A stretch of 64,000 bases of DNA from the NCBI GenBank assembly GCA_949752795.1, contig OX457068.1, positions 59,337,582 to 59,401,581 of the forward strand, read 5' to 3'. Source of the stretch: Hyperoodon ampullatus (taxonomy: Eukaryota; Chordata; Mammalia; Artiodactyla; Ziphiidae). A model generated the notes under the pieces. That model saw only the letters and a program-made list of their open reading frames with translations, ran no database searches and had not been told where the DNA came from. Positions 1 through 12,099 of the stretch are shown one piece after another (the stretch's first letter is position 1; each line of letters begins with the position of its first letter). The translations under genes were made by a program, and so were the position numbers.

Positions 1-590
1 GAATTTGGGCAACAACACTGTGTGAAATGGGCATATGTTTTTGACACTGAAACTGTGTACAAGCCCCTGTGACCTTGTCTTTTGAAGTAAAATGCTGGCT
101 TAAGAGTTAATGATTAGGAAATGTGAAGATGTAGAAACAAAGAATAGCTGCTGGGCTCGGGAACTGGTAACAATTTGGACTATAATTCTGTCACATTGCA
201 GAATCACTGAACTCCCAGTTCCCTGAAAGATGTAGATAAAGGCCTGACACATATTCCTAAGTTGTTTTTACAGGAAGCAGATCCCCACCAGATGAAAACT
301 GCTGACCACAAGCACATAGACACTAGACCAGTTGAAACCAAAAGTTTGATGATGATTAAAACTTCACCTTGATGCCAGCCAATCCGAGAATTGCACCCTG
401 CTCCTTGAACACTATAAAATTCCTCACTACCCACTCCAGGGTGGGTCACTCAGTCCTGAGGTCATTAGCACACTGTGGCCCGCTTTGCCCGGCAAAGCAA
501 TAAAAATTACTCTTTTCTACATCACCCGAAGCTCTATCTCCATGTTTCTATACAGCACTGGTGAACAGAGGCCGAGTTTTTGCAACTACA
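1..590 (+). mobile_element. ERV-type LTR, probably class I (left edge uncertain)
   Basis: Solo-LTR-like sequence. Visible are a TATA-type box (ctataaaattcc, about 413-424), a CCAAT-like element (gccaatccg, about 379), a polyadenylation signal (aataaaa, about 500) and an end resembling gammaretrovirus-like LTRs (gaacagaggccg..., finishing in CA at 590). No gag, pol or env follows, so a solo LTR or LTR fragment is inferred. The left boundary may lie near 60-110 rather than at the window edge. Several stretches (gtagataaa..., cctaagttg/cctgagttg, gagcacatag-like) also occur in the LTR that starts near 34,535, so the two look related. The 81-aa minus-strand frame across it is not recognisable as a protein. 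Confidence 0.65.
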
Positions 591-1302
591 CTACAAAACC
601 TACGTGAGTAAACATGGATTTTGTTGTTAAGTGTTTCCCTTGACAGAATAAACATGTTTATTTCAATCAGGCAGTTATAATGTTATATTTAATTAGGTTT
701 ATTTCTGTGATTATTTTGTATTAAGTGTGATCTTTCTTAACTTCTGGTCTTTTATTTATTTATTTATTTATTTAAAGCATACATTTTATTTTATTTTCAG
801 ACTTGTGCTTATAAGATGAGTGCTTATAAGATTGTGTTTATAAGATGAGCAAGCTACACAGAGTATATCTGACAGTAAGAACAAATCAGTTTATCAACAA
901 ATAAAAAGTTTGTCAAAATATTTTTTGACAGATATTATGCTCGTTATACCATTTGAAATATTTGCATGAGAAAACACAGATAAGGGGATATCAGATAAAT
1001 GGGTTTGCTGTAGACAAAGAAGCACTGATTTGGAAATGTTTTTATTTAACTCTTAGTTCTTTTTAAAAAATCATACAGAAGCAAATGTTAAATGCTATGT
1101 ATACTTTGGACACACATTTTATGTAATCACACATTAGCCTTAAAAAAAAAACTAAAGTTTTTCAAATATAAAATTAAATAAACTGAGCATGATATATGGA
1201 CATTATGAAAAAATATAGAAATTTTATCTAAAGGGGTAAAAACTTGTAAGCCATTATGACATTAGTATCAAAAAGTCAAGCTTTTAGCAAACTCCTAATA
1301 TA
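591..1302. other. Unassigned AT-rich stretch with small tandem repeats
   Basis: No gene seen. A short (TTTA)n tract lies at about 751-774. At 805-850 a motif close to tgcttataagatgag occurs three times in a row with slight changes. Confidence 0.5.
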
Positions 1303-1450
1303 GGCCCGTGGTTTGGAAACTCTAGCATGAATTAACATTACCCAGACAGCTTCTTCACACAGATTGCTGGGCCCCAGAATTGGCACTTCTAACTAATTCC
1401 CAGGTGATACTGATACTGCTGGTCTAGGACCCACTTTGAAAGTCCCTAAT
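1303..1450 (+). mobile_element. MER5A-like hAT-Charlie DNA transposon relic
   Basis: The segment resembles the non-autonomous MER5A/B family from memory: a left end similar to gtggtttggaaactctagcatg without the rest of the arm, a core with agattgctgggccccagaa, then ttcccaggtgatactgat and the right end ggacccactttgaaagtcc. Its ends are imperfect inverted repeats and the middle is shorter than the roughly 180-bp consensus. These MITE-like elements have no coding capacity and were active before or early in the placental radiation. Confidence 0.75.
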
Positions 1451-3137
1451 GTAGCCAATATCTTTCTATATCCCATCTTTCCAGTAAGTCTGTTACAACT
1501 CTATTAAACACTCATTAAAATTCTTGTGTTCAGGAATTCTTCTACTCTCTTTTAAAATTCAGTGAGTCTAACATTTCCTATCAGTTATTATACTAATTAT
1601 AAGGTAGATTGTTTAAATGCTCTACTTAATCATGTGTAGTATACTTGCACTTCAGAGAGATTCCATTGGTTAAAAACTAGTTATTTTGTTATTTGCTAAT
1701 ATGTGAATATTATTACCTATTATTAATAAAATTATTAATTTTAGGGGATATTATTAATTTAGGGGATATTATTTTAGGGATAGAACTGACTATTCTTGTT
1801 AAACAGTTAAGAAGCTCTTCAAACTGAATTTTGTCAACTTTGTTCTCATTCAGGGCGTTGTGAAACAACTAGGAACTGGAATGACCAAGGCTAATATTGA
1901 CCTAAAATCTCAAAAATATAATTCTTGCTGCAGAAGGTTTAAGATAAAGTACTCTGCCAGTTCAAAAAAGATGCAAATGAAAGAGGAATCAGTCAGTCAG
2001 TTAAGATCCAAAGATTAAAAAAAAAAAATGCCTGTTCAAATGAACCCTGACTATCCCTTAATACCCTTAAATTTCCTGACCTAAGCTGTTAGAAGCACAA
2101 AAGAAGACAGCCTTTCTTATTTTTTTTTTCCATCTTTGTTATAGACTTTCTTTGTTTGGCAAGACCGGAAATGACATGGGTCAAGGAAGAGAAGGGATCT
2201 CTCAGCCTTCTCACTCTCTTATATTTTAATATAAAAAATATAACTATGAATATAAGGAGACACTACAGAATTTCCAGCTGAACAGATCAGAGGGTGATTC
2301 ATGGAAGAGCTAGATTTGTATTAGTTCTTGACCTAGGAATATAATTTAGACATGTGGATATAGAGGAAACTGACCCTGCAGGAGCACACAAGAATATTCT
2401 TAAAGGCAAGTTAGCTGGAATGAGTTGCATAGACAGTGAATCACTAAGTAGTTCCATTTGGAAAGAAGACAAATGAGAGCAAACTGAATTCCTTTGTCAT
2501 GAAAACAAGGTTGACAGCTGGATTGATTAATCCATTTGTGGAATCCCAGTCAAACTGTGAATGTTGTGATCAGTTGATTCTTTACAATTCAATAAATGAA
2601 TCTTTCATTTCCCATGGCTGAACACATTAAGAAAATGGAATTTGTTTTGTATTTCCTGTATTGACGTTTGTTACTCCCTGTGACATTTCATGACTCAATG
2701 TGCACAGCATGTTAGAGGGAAGAAGCTCCTTAGAAACCACTAATGAAGATTGGACTTAATAGGAAATTTAAAAGGCACAGGTATAAAAATGAAGGATTTT
2801 CTGTACCGAGAGTGAGGTCTGAATCAGCAACACTGCCACTATTCCAGCGTAGTAAGCATGAGGCAGGCAAAGTAGTTAGACATACAAAAGAGAGTCAGTG
2901 TCATGTGGATGAAGTATAGCTTGAACTGGATCAGGACAGTGAAATGCAGAAGAACTGAGGATTAATACAGAACACTTCTGTCCAATGTTCATAATAGCCA
3001 TATATAAAATGTACCTAAGTAAACAGAAAAATAAAATGTATGTAGTCCTTTTCCTAGAGGTGCTATTACTTTTACCATGTTTTTGGTTTTTGTCCTATAA
3101 CTAAATTCCTGAACTAAATAACTCCTCCAGGTATTTT

Positions 3138-3207
<70 letters not shown>

Positions 3208-4734
3208 TCAATAGCCTGACATGTTGTTCATATGTTCAAAGGCATTAGAGAACTTGGTTAGAGGAGGTTTGGCTATTATGAATTTACACTCAGGTAAATT
3301 AATCTTTGATATCTGATCTTCCTCAATGATAGTCTGAAGTCAACAGGAGCATGGAAGGGTTTGCCATTTAGTGTAAATTACCAGCGTGGCAGGTTTTAGG
3401 GCCATGACAAACAGGCCTCTTATTATTGAATTATAAGTCTAAGAATGAGCTGCATCAGATAGGAGGATGAGAATGTAAGTCAGGACAGAAAATACAAGTA
3501 CAGGAAGTGTATATGTGCTCTAGCTAATGGGCCTGGGCAGAATGTAAATTAAGGAATATTCCAGTTTGCCCAAGGAGTCCTGGATTATGCTTGACTTGTC
3601 TTGGTTGTTTATTAATACATCCTTTATATCCTGAAAAATGTCTGATTTGGATGATAAATTATGTGGTCATCTTAATAAGAGAAAAATTAAGAGAAAAATA
3701 CTTTATTTCGGGTATTGCTCAATCAGCTGGAACAAACCTAAAGTACGTAAAACATTCTGATAGGAGAACACTTCTCCCAAGTTACCCTCTAGCCCTTCAC
3801 TTTCCTCTCCATTTCACCTCAAGATACAGTTATACCCCGAAGCATAAGAAAGGAAATGAGAAATTCAGAGAATCCTGCCCACTTTGGGGGCTTAGAACTC
3901 TCAGAGCAACTCTGCTCTTGTTAAAGCTTCATTGGTTTTTCCACTTACTTTTTAATTCTTATTTCCCACAGCTCTACTTCCTATCTGTGTTCCAGCCAGT
4001 TGCACAGCTGGGGAGAAATTAAAATAGAGATTGCTGCAGCAATACTCAAAACTAGGAACACTAATTAGATGCTCTGTGATATAGACCATGGCTTTCAGGC
4101 CAAAAAGAACTATACACATCTCCCTGCTTCAGAAAGAATAGGGGTAGGGAGGAGAATACCAGATGATGTGGCATTCTTTGACTCAAGGGTGGTAAGGAAA
4201 CTGAAAAAAGGACATGCAGAGGGACAGAAATGACATGGGGCTTTGGATTTAATAGCCTGAAAACTGTATACCCCAGTGGAGAGAACATTTGCAGAATCAA
4301 TTTGGTTGAATATAAAAGGAAAAATCAACAGAATCTCCATCCTAGTTGAGCTGCATTCCAATGTGTTCCCAAAAAGGAGTTTTCTTAGGGTTTGGCCTAT
4401 GTATACACAAGAAGGAAAGCATAAATATCTGCTTCTCACTTATATCTACATGATAGAGAAGCATTTCTTAGCAGTTCTAAGTATTTTTTTTTAATTAAAA
4501 CAATTCATGTACAAGATGTAAAAAACTGAATCATATTTCAAGGCTGATACCAAAAAATACAAGTTTCCTATCATACTCCTCCCAATACTTTATCCTTTTG
4601 CATAAATTTTCAGCCATTTCCTCTAAATTAACCCCAAGCCTCATCCTCTTTTAGTTAATAAAAGAGTTCTTACAATTTTATTAAATACAAAATTATATAT
4701 GTATATATACATGTTATACATATATATTGCATCA
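1451..4734. other. Unassigned AT-rich DNA
   Basis: No exon, RNA gene or named repeat could be supported. At 1,731-1,780 a roughly 17-bp unit (attttaggggatattatt) is repeated about three times. A (TA)n microsatellite lies at 3,142-3,198. The 143-aa open frame at 3,591-4,022 has no recognisable domain and is treated as chance. Confidence 0.5.
3142..3198. repeat. (TA)n microsatellite
   Basis: About 28 uninterrupted TA units followed by gacacacac. Nothing else is attached to it. Confidence 0.95.
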
Positions 4735-5065
4735 GTAATGTATGAGATAATAAAGGCCACCACCCAGCTTAAGAAATAAAATATTACTCATACTATTGAC
4801 ATTTCCTATATATCTCTCCCTGAGAACAAGGTTCTTTTTCCTGAGGTAAACTCTATCCTGCATTTTTTATCATCCCTTTCTTTTTTTTATAGTTTTATGC
4901 TCCCACTTTTTTTCAGTACATTATAGCTCCACTTCTCAGGTTTTCCAGGAACCCTCAGAGTAAATTGCATTATTTTTCATTGTGTTTCTCTGCAGACACC
5001 TACTTTGTAGTTTTCCATTCACTTTGTTTCTTCCAAAAATATGTTGCAATCTCATCTTTATCCTC
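4735..5065 (-). mobile_element. Old L1 3'UTR fragment (L1ME-like)
   Basis: The run ccacccagcttaagaaata followed by a degraded stretch containing actctatcctgcattttttatc matches, from memory, the reverse complement of old L1M-type 3'UTRs. No coding part is present. The assignment rests on these two blocks only. Confidence 0.45.
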
Positions 5066-6425
5066 TTTGTCTTTGTGAGTATAGTTATAGTCTTTCAATA
5101 TCAAGTTTTAGTCTTTCAATATAATTTTAATATGGTTTGAAAGAGAGAAAATAGACATATGCTAACAGTTTATCATGTTTATCTGTAAGCTATGATATAT
5201 CATATATAATTACCAAAAGGCTTATTCTTTATTATGATATTGATTCATGACAAAGAGAGTCCAAGAATCAGTGATTAAAAGGAGAAGATATTTTATGGAA
5301 TAGTGAGTCATCTAAGTGTTATCTAAAAGTGGATGATATACACAGACACAGTGGGTACTTTGGAAATATGAGAGGACATTATCAAAGTATGGGAGGCATT
5401 TGTAGAGGAGCCAGTGCTAGTTTGACTACCATAGCCCTCTGATTCTGGCCTATCAGGGACAAGAATGTTTAAAAAGACATCAGGGGTCCCACATTTGGTT
5501 AAGACCATTTGCTTCTTATGGAATCACCAAGATGTGCCATGGAAAGGCCTTGCTATCTTTGTAAACAACAACTTTAAAGGCTTGGGATATTCCCAGAGAG
5601 TCTCCCCTAAAGCATCAAATACTTCCAAATTTAGTTGTGATTCCCAGTGCTGTATATAAAAATATTTTAATTATTGTCTCTATAAATAAAAGTTTAAAAG
5701 AAGTGTCAGAAATAGTGGTATTTAAAAAATAAAGTGCTAAAGAATAACAATAGAGACCAGATAATATCTAGAGTCCTTCCAGCTACACTGTTCCAGGCTG
5801 AACGCAGACATCATGCTTTCCTTTTCTTCCAAAAGGAATTCGATCACTCTAGACTTGAAAAGAAAGGGTCACAAATTTCCTGAAAAGGCTTTCCTTTCAA
5901 ACTACATGCTTTACATTCCTGATATTTCTTAAGTCACAAGAAAAAAGTCTTGTAGAGGAGTAAAGACAGAAATCAATAACAGTGGTATTATACATTTAAA
6001 AAATATGTAGTAAATAAAATTTCTAGAGGTTATCAACTTTCAAAATAAACCATATAAATACATGACATTTAGTCTAGCACATGATCCCTCTTATGAAGCA
6101 TGTTCTTTCTTATCCAAGATGCAGACTCTCTTACAAGTTCTGTGTTATATAGGCTTGGTCAGTTTTTAGTTTTTCAGCAATCTCTTACTATTTGAAGCTA
6201 AATATATTTTGAATTTTCATTGTTCTTTTATTTTTTTTAATTTTAATGAGATATGTATGTAATCATATAGTCTTTTAACTGAATTTCTCAGTACATTATT
6301 AGGTCCTTGATCTCCTGTCCATCCCATGAGTCAGTGCTTTCTCCATGTTCTATCAAAAAGGCCTTTTTAGAGCAGAACTGGCTCATAGGAGGAAGGAGAA
6401 ATAATTGTTGCCACTTTCTTTGGTT
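5066..6425. other. Unassigned AT-rich DNA
   Basis: No gene or named repeat recognised. Short open frames of about 60 aa near 5.3-5.7 kb overlap on opposite strands and show no domain. Confidence 0.5.
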
Positions 6426-6441
6426 TTAAAAGACTGATATA

Positions 6442-6781
6442 GGGCTTCCCTGGTGGCACAATGGTCAAGTATCTGCCTGCCACTGCAGGGGACATGGGTT
6501 TGAGCCCTGGTCCGGGAAGATCCCACATGCCGCTGAGCAACTAAGCCCGTGCACCACAACTACTGAGCCTGTGCTCTAGAGCCCGTGAGCCACAACTACT
6601 GAAGTCCGCGTGCCTAGAGCCCATGCTCCGCAACAAGACAAGCCACCACAATGAGAAGCCCACTCACCATAATGAAGAGTAACTCTTGCTCGCTGCAACT
6701 AGAGAAAGCTGGTGAGCAGCAATGAAGGCCCAACATAGCCAAAAATAATAAATAAATTAAAATAAATAAATTTATAAAAAA
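6442..6781 (+). mobile_element. Long CHR-type (CHR-1-like) tRNA-derived SINE
   Basis: A SINE headed gggcttccctggtgg, with a tRNA-like B box, then the extended body with repeated ccacaactactga blocks and the agccaaaaataataaataaa tail. That longer body distinguishes it from the short CHR copies elsewhere in the window. It is flanked by a perfect 16-bp target site duplication (ttaaaagactgatata at 6,426-6,441 and 6,782-6,797), whose start fits the L1 endonuclease preference TT/AAAA. RNA polymerase III transcription and L1-driven retroposition are known for the family; there is no coding capacity. Confidence 0.93.
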
Positions 6782-6797
6782 TTAAAAGACTGATATA

Positions 6798-8215
6798 AAA
6801 CTCTCTACATGTTTTTTTTCTAATACTGATAGTGAGTTTTCAATTTTAGTGAATAAATATAAAAATCATATTATCTCAAGTCCACTCTTAGCAAAACCAT
6901 TGCTCAGGAATTGTTGTAATTACTGGCAACACTGCCAATTGAAATGTTGCTAAGGATTGTGCAAACAGTTTTCATTATAATGGAATTACCCCCACTCTTT
7001 CCTGCCCTGCTATTAGAATCATGCAGAAATGTTTGAGAACTTACATTGACTAGACAGGAATGACTTAGTAGTATACCAAAAGTGTACTAGTAAGTGTAGA
7101 ACAATAGCTTAAATGCAGGTCGTATTCTGAATACTTTCATGAACTAGGTACATAATACATCTCAACTGTTTTAGAAATACATTTTTTCATTATTTTATTC
7201 CATTTAGTGTAAAATTGTAATATAGATGCTTTTGGGGGAGAGAACTTTGCCTTTGTCAGATATAAGTGAAGTCTATCCTTCCCTGTTTCTATTATCTTAA
7301 TTAACGTAAAGATGTTGTCCTTCTCCTAAACTTTATTCTTTCAAAAATATATTTCATTTACATTCATCACTTCTCACACCATCTACAACATATTATTTTC
7401 CTTTCTCTGTATAGCAGATTTAGGTCACAATAAGTGAGAAAGAAATAGGAATTATTTTGCTTAATAATACAGATGTTATTGGGCATATCAGAGCATTTGA
7501 CATCAGGCAACCTATTATATGTGGAGCTCCAGGAAGCCATGAGGTCAGACTATTGTCTCCATGTTAGATATGAAGAGGCTAATGTAGGTCACATGATGTC
7601 ATATCTTAACACATTTCTGAGGAAGTCAGATAAGCAGTGATCAAATTATTGGAAAAATAGTAGAGTATGATAGTTCAAGCTGTTTCAAAATAGAGACCAG
7701 AAGAGTTTTATCCACAGATTGAAATTGTTCAGTTCTACTATTCCTAATTCAGCCAAAAATGACTGCTGCTGAAACCCAAAGTGCATGCAAAAGGGTAGAA
7801 GATAGAGTGTGTAAGGATTCATATAAAAATGGTTGATAGATAGATTAATAGGAAAACAAATACAGGAAGATACAGGTTGATGTGAAAGCAGGAGGTCAGT
7901 TGGCCATGATGGCATTGACCATGATTGCACATAAAGAACAGTGGCTTGATTACAAACTAACATTTCTTTGGTGCTGAAGTTACCCCAAAACTTTTTCCAG
8001 TTAAATTTTAAAGAGGGTACTGTCAGGTTAAGGCTTGAACACAAGGGTCACATAATCTTTGCACTTCTCACTTTTTATGATTTCATGGTTTTCCCATGTG
8101 AAAGAGCAGGTCAGTGAAAGAGCAAAGGCTAAGATTACTATTCTCTGGTTATATGCCTGAGTCTATGTCCCAGATGTTCTGAAGTAATTGGTCTGGTTTA
8201 GCCTGCTCCTTATGA
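6798..8215. other. Unassigned AT-rich DNA
   Basis: No gene or named repeat supported. The 119-aa minus-strand frame at 7,685-8,044 lacks any recognisable motif. Confidence 0.5.
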
Positions 8216-8732
8216 TGTTCTTGGGGAGGAAGAAATTTTTTTCTACCTTTCTAGGTTCTTCTGGCTGGTCTAAAAATTAAATTGACCTGAGACAGATTAA
8301 CAAAAGAAAATCAAACACGGGTTTAATAACATGTATACATGGGATAGAGCCAGGAAAACTGAGTAACCCACCAAATGGCTGAAACACTCACCTTAAATAC
8401 CATCTTCAGCTAAAGACAAAAGAGAATGTTGGCAGCAGTGATTTGAAATTTCCAACGGGAGGAGGGAAATTCACATGGAGATGGAAAAAGAAGTTTCCTG
8501 GGCCATACGGAGACAATGAAACACAGAGAGGACCCTGATCTTTAGTTACTCCCACCACACCTAGGTAATATTTTTGCAGATATCTCTGGTTATAACTCTA
8601 TTTTGGGAAAAGGCACTTTATCTAGATTCTTTAGGCAGCTGAGGAATCTTTGTTTCTTAAAATGTAATTAGCTTAAATTAATTCTCATGCCAAGAGACAC
8701 ATTTTGGGATGGCAAATTTTGTTCCACTACCA
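8216..8732 (-). mobile_element. Reversed ERV solo LTR (same family as 33,552-34,114)
   Basis: Read on the minus strand it follows the order of the LTR at 33,552-34,114: a gaacaaaatttgcc-like block near the start, ctcagttttcctggctc-like, a tattaaac polyadenylation region, gattttcttttgttaatctg, and a TG/CA-type end. The start of the reversed copy is at 8,732 and the end at 8,216. I cannot name the family. No internal retroviral sequence adjoins it. Confidence 0.65.
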
Positions 8733-8743
8733 TGGTTTTAAAT

Positions 8744-9045
8744 TTTTGTTTATTCAACTGAGATTTAATTATTATACCGTAAAACTCAGCATTTTAAAGT
8801 GTACAATTCAGGGGTTTTTTTAGTATATTTACAAAGTTGTGCAACCATTGCCAATAAGTCCAAAACATTTTCATCACTGCCTAAAGAAATTTCAAAACCA
8901 TTAGCAGTTATGCCTTATCCCTGCTTCCCCTATATCTTGGCAACCACTGATCAACTTTCTGTCTCTATGGATTTGCTTATTTTGGATAATTCATATAACT
9001 TGTATAAGGTTTGTTTATGGTTTTTATGCACTCCTTGATATATGG
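8744..9045 (-). mobile_element. Old L1 3' fragment (L1M-type)
   Basis: Contains aattcaggggttttttta, tttacaaagttgtgcaacca, ttggcaaccactgatcaact and tctctatggatttgcttatt, all hallmark blocks of old L1 3'UTRs read in reverse. No ORF remains. The 79-aa plus-strand frame across it is antisense to the element and not a gene. Confidence 0.75.
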
Positions 9046-9226
9046 GAGAGATATACCCACACCCCACATTCCTGTTAGAGGACAATAATGATTAAAAGAA
9101 ATAGGTCGCATCCCCAGTAATCCAGCCAACCCTGGCTCAATATCCCAGGAATAAGAGCAGACCATTAAATAAGTTTTGGTTATTTCTCTATGTGTCCCGC
9201 TTTTGCTGTAATTCTGCTGAATTTTT

Positions 9227-9677
9227 TTAGCATCTCTTTTTTTATTAAGGTATAGTTGATGTACAACATTATATAATTTTCATGTGTAAACAGTGATTCA
9301 CAATTTTTAAAGGTTATATTTCATTATAGTTATTATAAAATATTGGCTATATTCCCTGTGTTGTATAATGTATCATTTTAGCTTATTTATTTTATACATA
9401 GTAGTTTGTACCTCTTAGCTCCCTCCCCCAGTTGTGCACTTTCCCCTTCCATCTCCCTACTGGTAACCACTAGCTTTTTTTCTCTTTACCTCTAAGCCTG
9501 TTTCTTGTTATGTTCACCAGTTTTGTTTTGTTTGTTTTAGATTCCACATATAAGTGGTATCTTACAATATTTGTCTTTCTCTGTCTAACATATTTCACTT
9601 AGCCTAGTACAATCCAAGTTCATCTATGTTATTGCAAATGGGAAAATTTCATTCTTTTTTATGACTGAGTAATATTC

Positions 9678-9751
<74 letters not shown>

Positions 9752-10112
9752 CACATCTTCTTTATCCATTCATCTGTTGATAGACACTTAGGCTGCTTCC
9801 ATATCTTGGCAATTGTAAATGATGCTGCTATGAACATTGGTGTGCATGTATCTTTTTGAATTCATTTTTTTCAGCTAAATACCCAGGAGTAGATTTGCTG
9901 GGTCATATGGTAATTCTAATTTTAGTTTTTTGAGAAACCTCCATACTGTTTTCCATAGTGGTTGCACGAATTTACATCCCCACCAACAGTGTACGAGGTT
10001 TCCCTTTTCTCAAAATCCTTGCCAGGACTTGTTATTTGTGGTCTTTTTATGATAGCCATTCTCAAAAGTGTGATGTAATGTCTCATTTTGATTTTAATTT
10101 GCATTTCTTTGA
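9227..10112 (-). mobile_element. 5'-truncated L1, minus strand, with target duplication
   Basis: From left to right: reversed 3'UTR (attaaggtatagttgatgta) and then the ORF2 C-terminal end (tatttgtctttctctgtct, gactgagtaatattctat, gggtcatatggtaattctaa). It is flanked by a perfect 14-bp direct repeat, tctgctgaattttt, at 9,213-9,226 and 10,113-10,126, which marks it as one insertion of about 886 bp. Only the last part of ORF2 and the 3'UTR are present, the usual 5' truncation. A (TA)n expansion lies inside it. Confidence 0.88.
9680..9748. repeat. (TA)n microsatellite inside L1
   Basis: About 34 TA units at the place where young L1 copies carry a short tatacaatg-like stretch just before the caccacatcttctttatcc block. 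Expansion of that seed after insertion is inferred. Confidence 0.95.
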
Positions 10113-10126
10113 TCTGCTGAATTTTT

Positions 10127-12099
10127 GATCATTTAGGCATCATGATAGGCACTTATAACCTGCACAGACTATTCAGGTTTTGTGGCATAAGATGAAGGTT
10201 AGAGATAAATGAAACATGTACTGAAATTTCATTTCCTCTCTGCTCCATTTCATTGGTTTGAGACATGGTAAATCTAATCACAGATTGATCTTATTAAGGC
10301 TAATGACCTTATGATTAACAAGAGAAATGCATCTGTGGTCAAATTGCCTATTTTAATTATTCCAAGGAAATGCACCATCAACAGAGAACAGGCTCTTGGA
10401 TAAAAGTTTGCCTGCACATGGTGCTATCTTGATTACTACTCTCTCGGTACCTAGCAGAGGAAAAATAACCAAACAGTTCAGAGGTACACAACTTCTCACT
10501 ACTGAGACAGTATGAGGCAGAGGTGAAAAGTTTGATCCTGATATGTGTCATGAATTACAGTGGAATCCTGGTGTCACAGAAGACAGCTAAGAGGGGAGAT
10601 GTGAGCAATCTGGTTAGGAGTTTGTTTGACAAGAAGTCAAGTGGAGATTGTTGTAAATCAGAGAAACCAGATCCTAGCCCAGGGAGTAAAAATCTAGAGG
10701 ACAAAATGTTTACTGCTGATTCATTCAAAGAATATTTGGTGTCTGGGTTGTCCTGTGGCCAGGGACTTTTAAGGACCATAAAATATCTGATCTGGCCCCA
10801 TGCTGGTTAATTGGCATCAGTTAAAACATGGAATAATTTTAAATGATACATACATTAAATTTTTTATATTCGTTTTAAACATACAAATACATATTTATCT
10901 TTCAATCTTTGATGATGAGCCAACACACCCATTTTTAAAAATAAGTCTGCCAAATGGAGTTATATTTTTGCGTAAAACATCCGTAATGCATAATGCATAC
11001 TTTGAAGCTTTGATATCTTTAAAGTGGAGCAAGAATTTAAGATTCTTGTGAATTTATGAGTTCAGAATTGTAGATTTTTAATGCCAAATTTTAAACCATC
11101 TTGCCCACCCCTATTTCAGAGACAACTTGAGAGGTATAAGAGCTGAGACTCATCATTAGCATACCATTTTGAAACTTTCAAATTAGTTTAAATGTTGACT
11201 CTCTTCTCACAATATTTTATCAGTTCATGTGACATACTTACATTATATAATTACAAAATTATGTAAAACTGGGATAAACTTATTGAGGAGACAATATCAC
11301 CAATTCTTATGATAAGCATATTGGGGAGAGCTGAAGTGCAGATGAAGTAGAGAGTAATCTGGATGTCAGCATCAATCATAAGATTTAGAATGGGAGTAGG
11401 GTACACTGGTTAACAAGATGAGTGAGTTAAAGAGAAGGCTGGTTAAGGGTTCCTACTGTAACAGGTAGCACGAACAGAGTGAGGTATTGTGTCACAGACT
11501 TTGGAGCCAGAGACTATTTTTACATGGCAAAAAAAAAAAAAAGAAGGTTTATAAAAAGGAGTTTCTTATAAAGTCTTTATTTTAAGAGTGGCAATTTGGA
11601 AATTTTGCAGCTTTATAAACTTAGATCTATGTTTCTGTTTTTTAATGTAATTTTGCAAGAGCACTCCAGCAATTCTCATTTATTGGTCTATATAGGGCTG
11701 AGAGTCTGTATCTGTAATGTTGAAAAAAACCATAGAATATTATTTGACTGAAGTATTTAGCCTTCCAGGGTCTACACATGAATTTTCATTTCAATTAGCA
11801 TAGAAATATTAGCAAGCTGAGTGAATTAACATAAGACAGTCCATATTTACAGTAGCTAAATAAATAATGAGTGCTTTTCATGAAAATTAAGGGAAAAATT
11901 TTATAATAAAATAGTCTTACAAAATAACAATATCTAATTTGACAATGAAAAATACTAAAATATCAGACCATGACTAGATGCTAACAATAATTCCAGATAT
12001 GTAACTCTAGAATATTTCCCCAAATCTTATTTCTATATCTGAAATGACTCTTGTAGTGTGTCACTTCTCTTCATCAACCCAAAGAAGGCTATCATCCTT
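10127..12099. other. Unassigned DNA, one unexplained short frame
   Basis: No named repeat recognised. A 95-aa plus-strand frame at 10,523-10,810 is somewhat less AT-rich than its surroundings but has no domain I know, no splice context that I can defend and an overlapping 74-aa minus-strand frame, so it is not called as a gene. A short poly-A run lies at about 11,529-11,542. Confidence 0.45.

Noticed and set aside
1..590. A complete endogenous retrovirus beginning at the left edge
   Set aside because: Only LTR-like features are present; no gag, pol or env remnant follows.
3591..4022. 143-aa open frame
   Set aside because: No domain, no codon-usage signal I can defend, and no splice or promoter context; expected by chance in this length of DNA.
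7685..8044. 119-aa minus-strand frame
   Set aside because: No recognisable motif and overlaps nothing conserved; treated as chance.
9649..9837. Frame with a long IYIYIY run
   Set aside because: Translation of the (TA)n microsatellite inside an L1.
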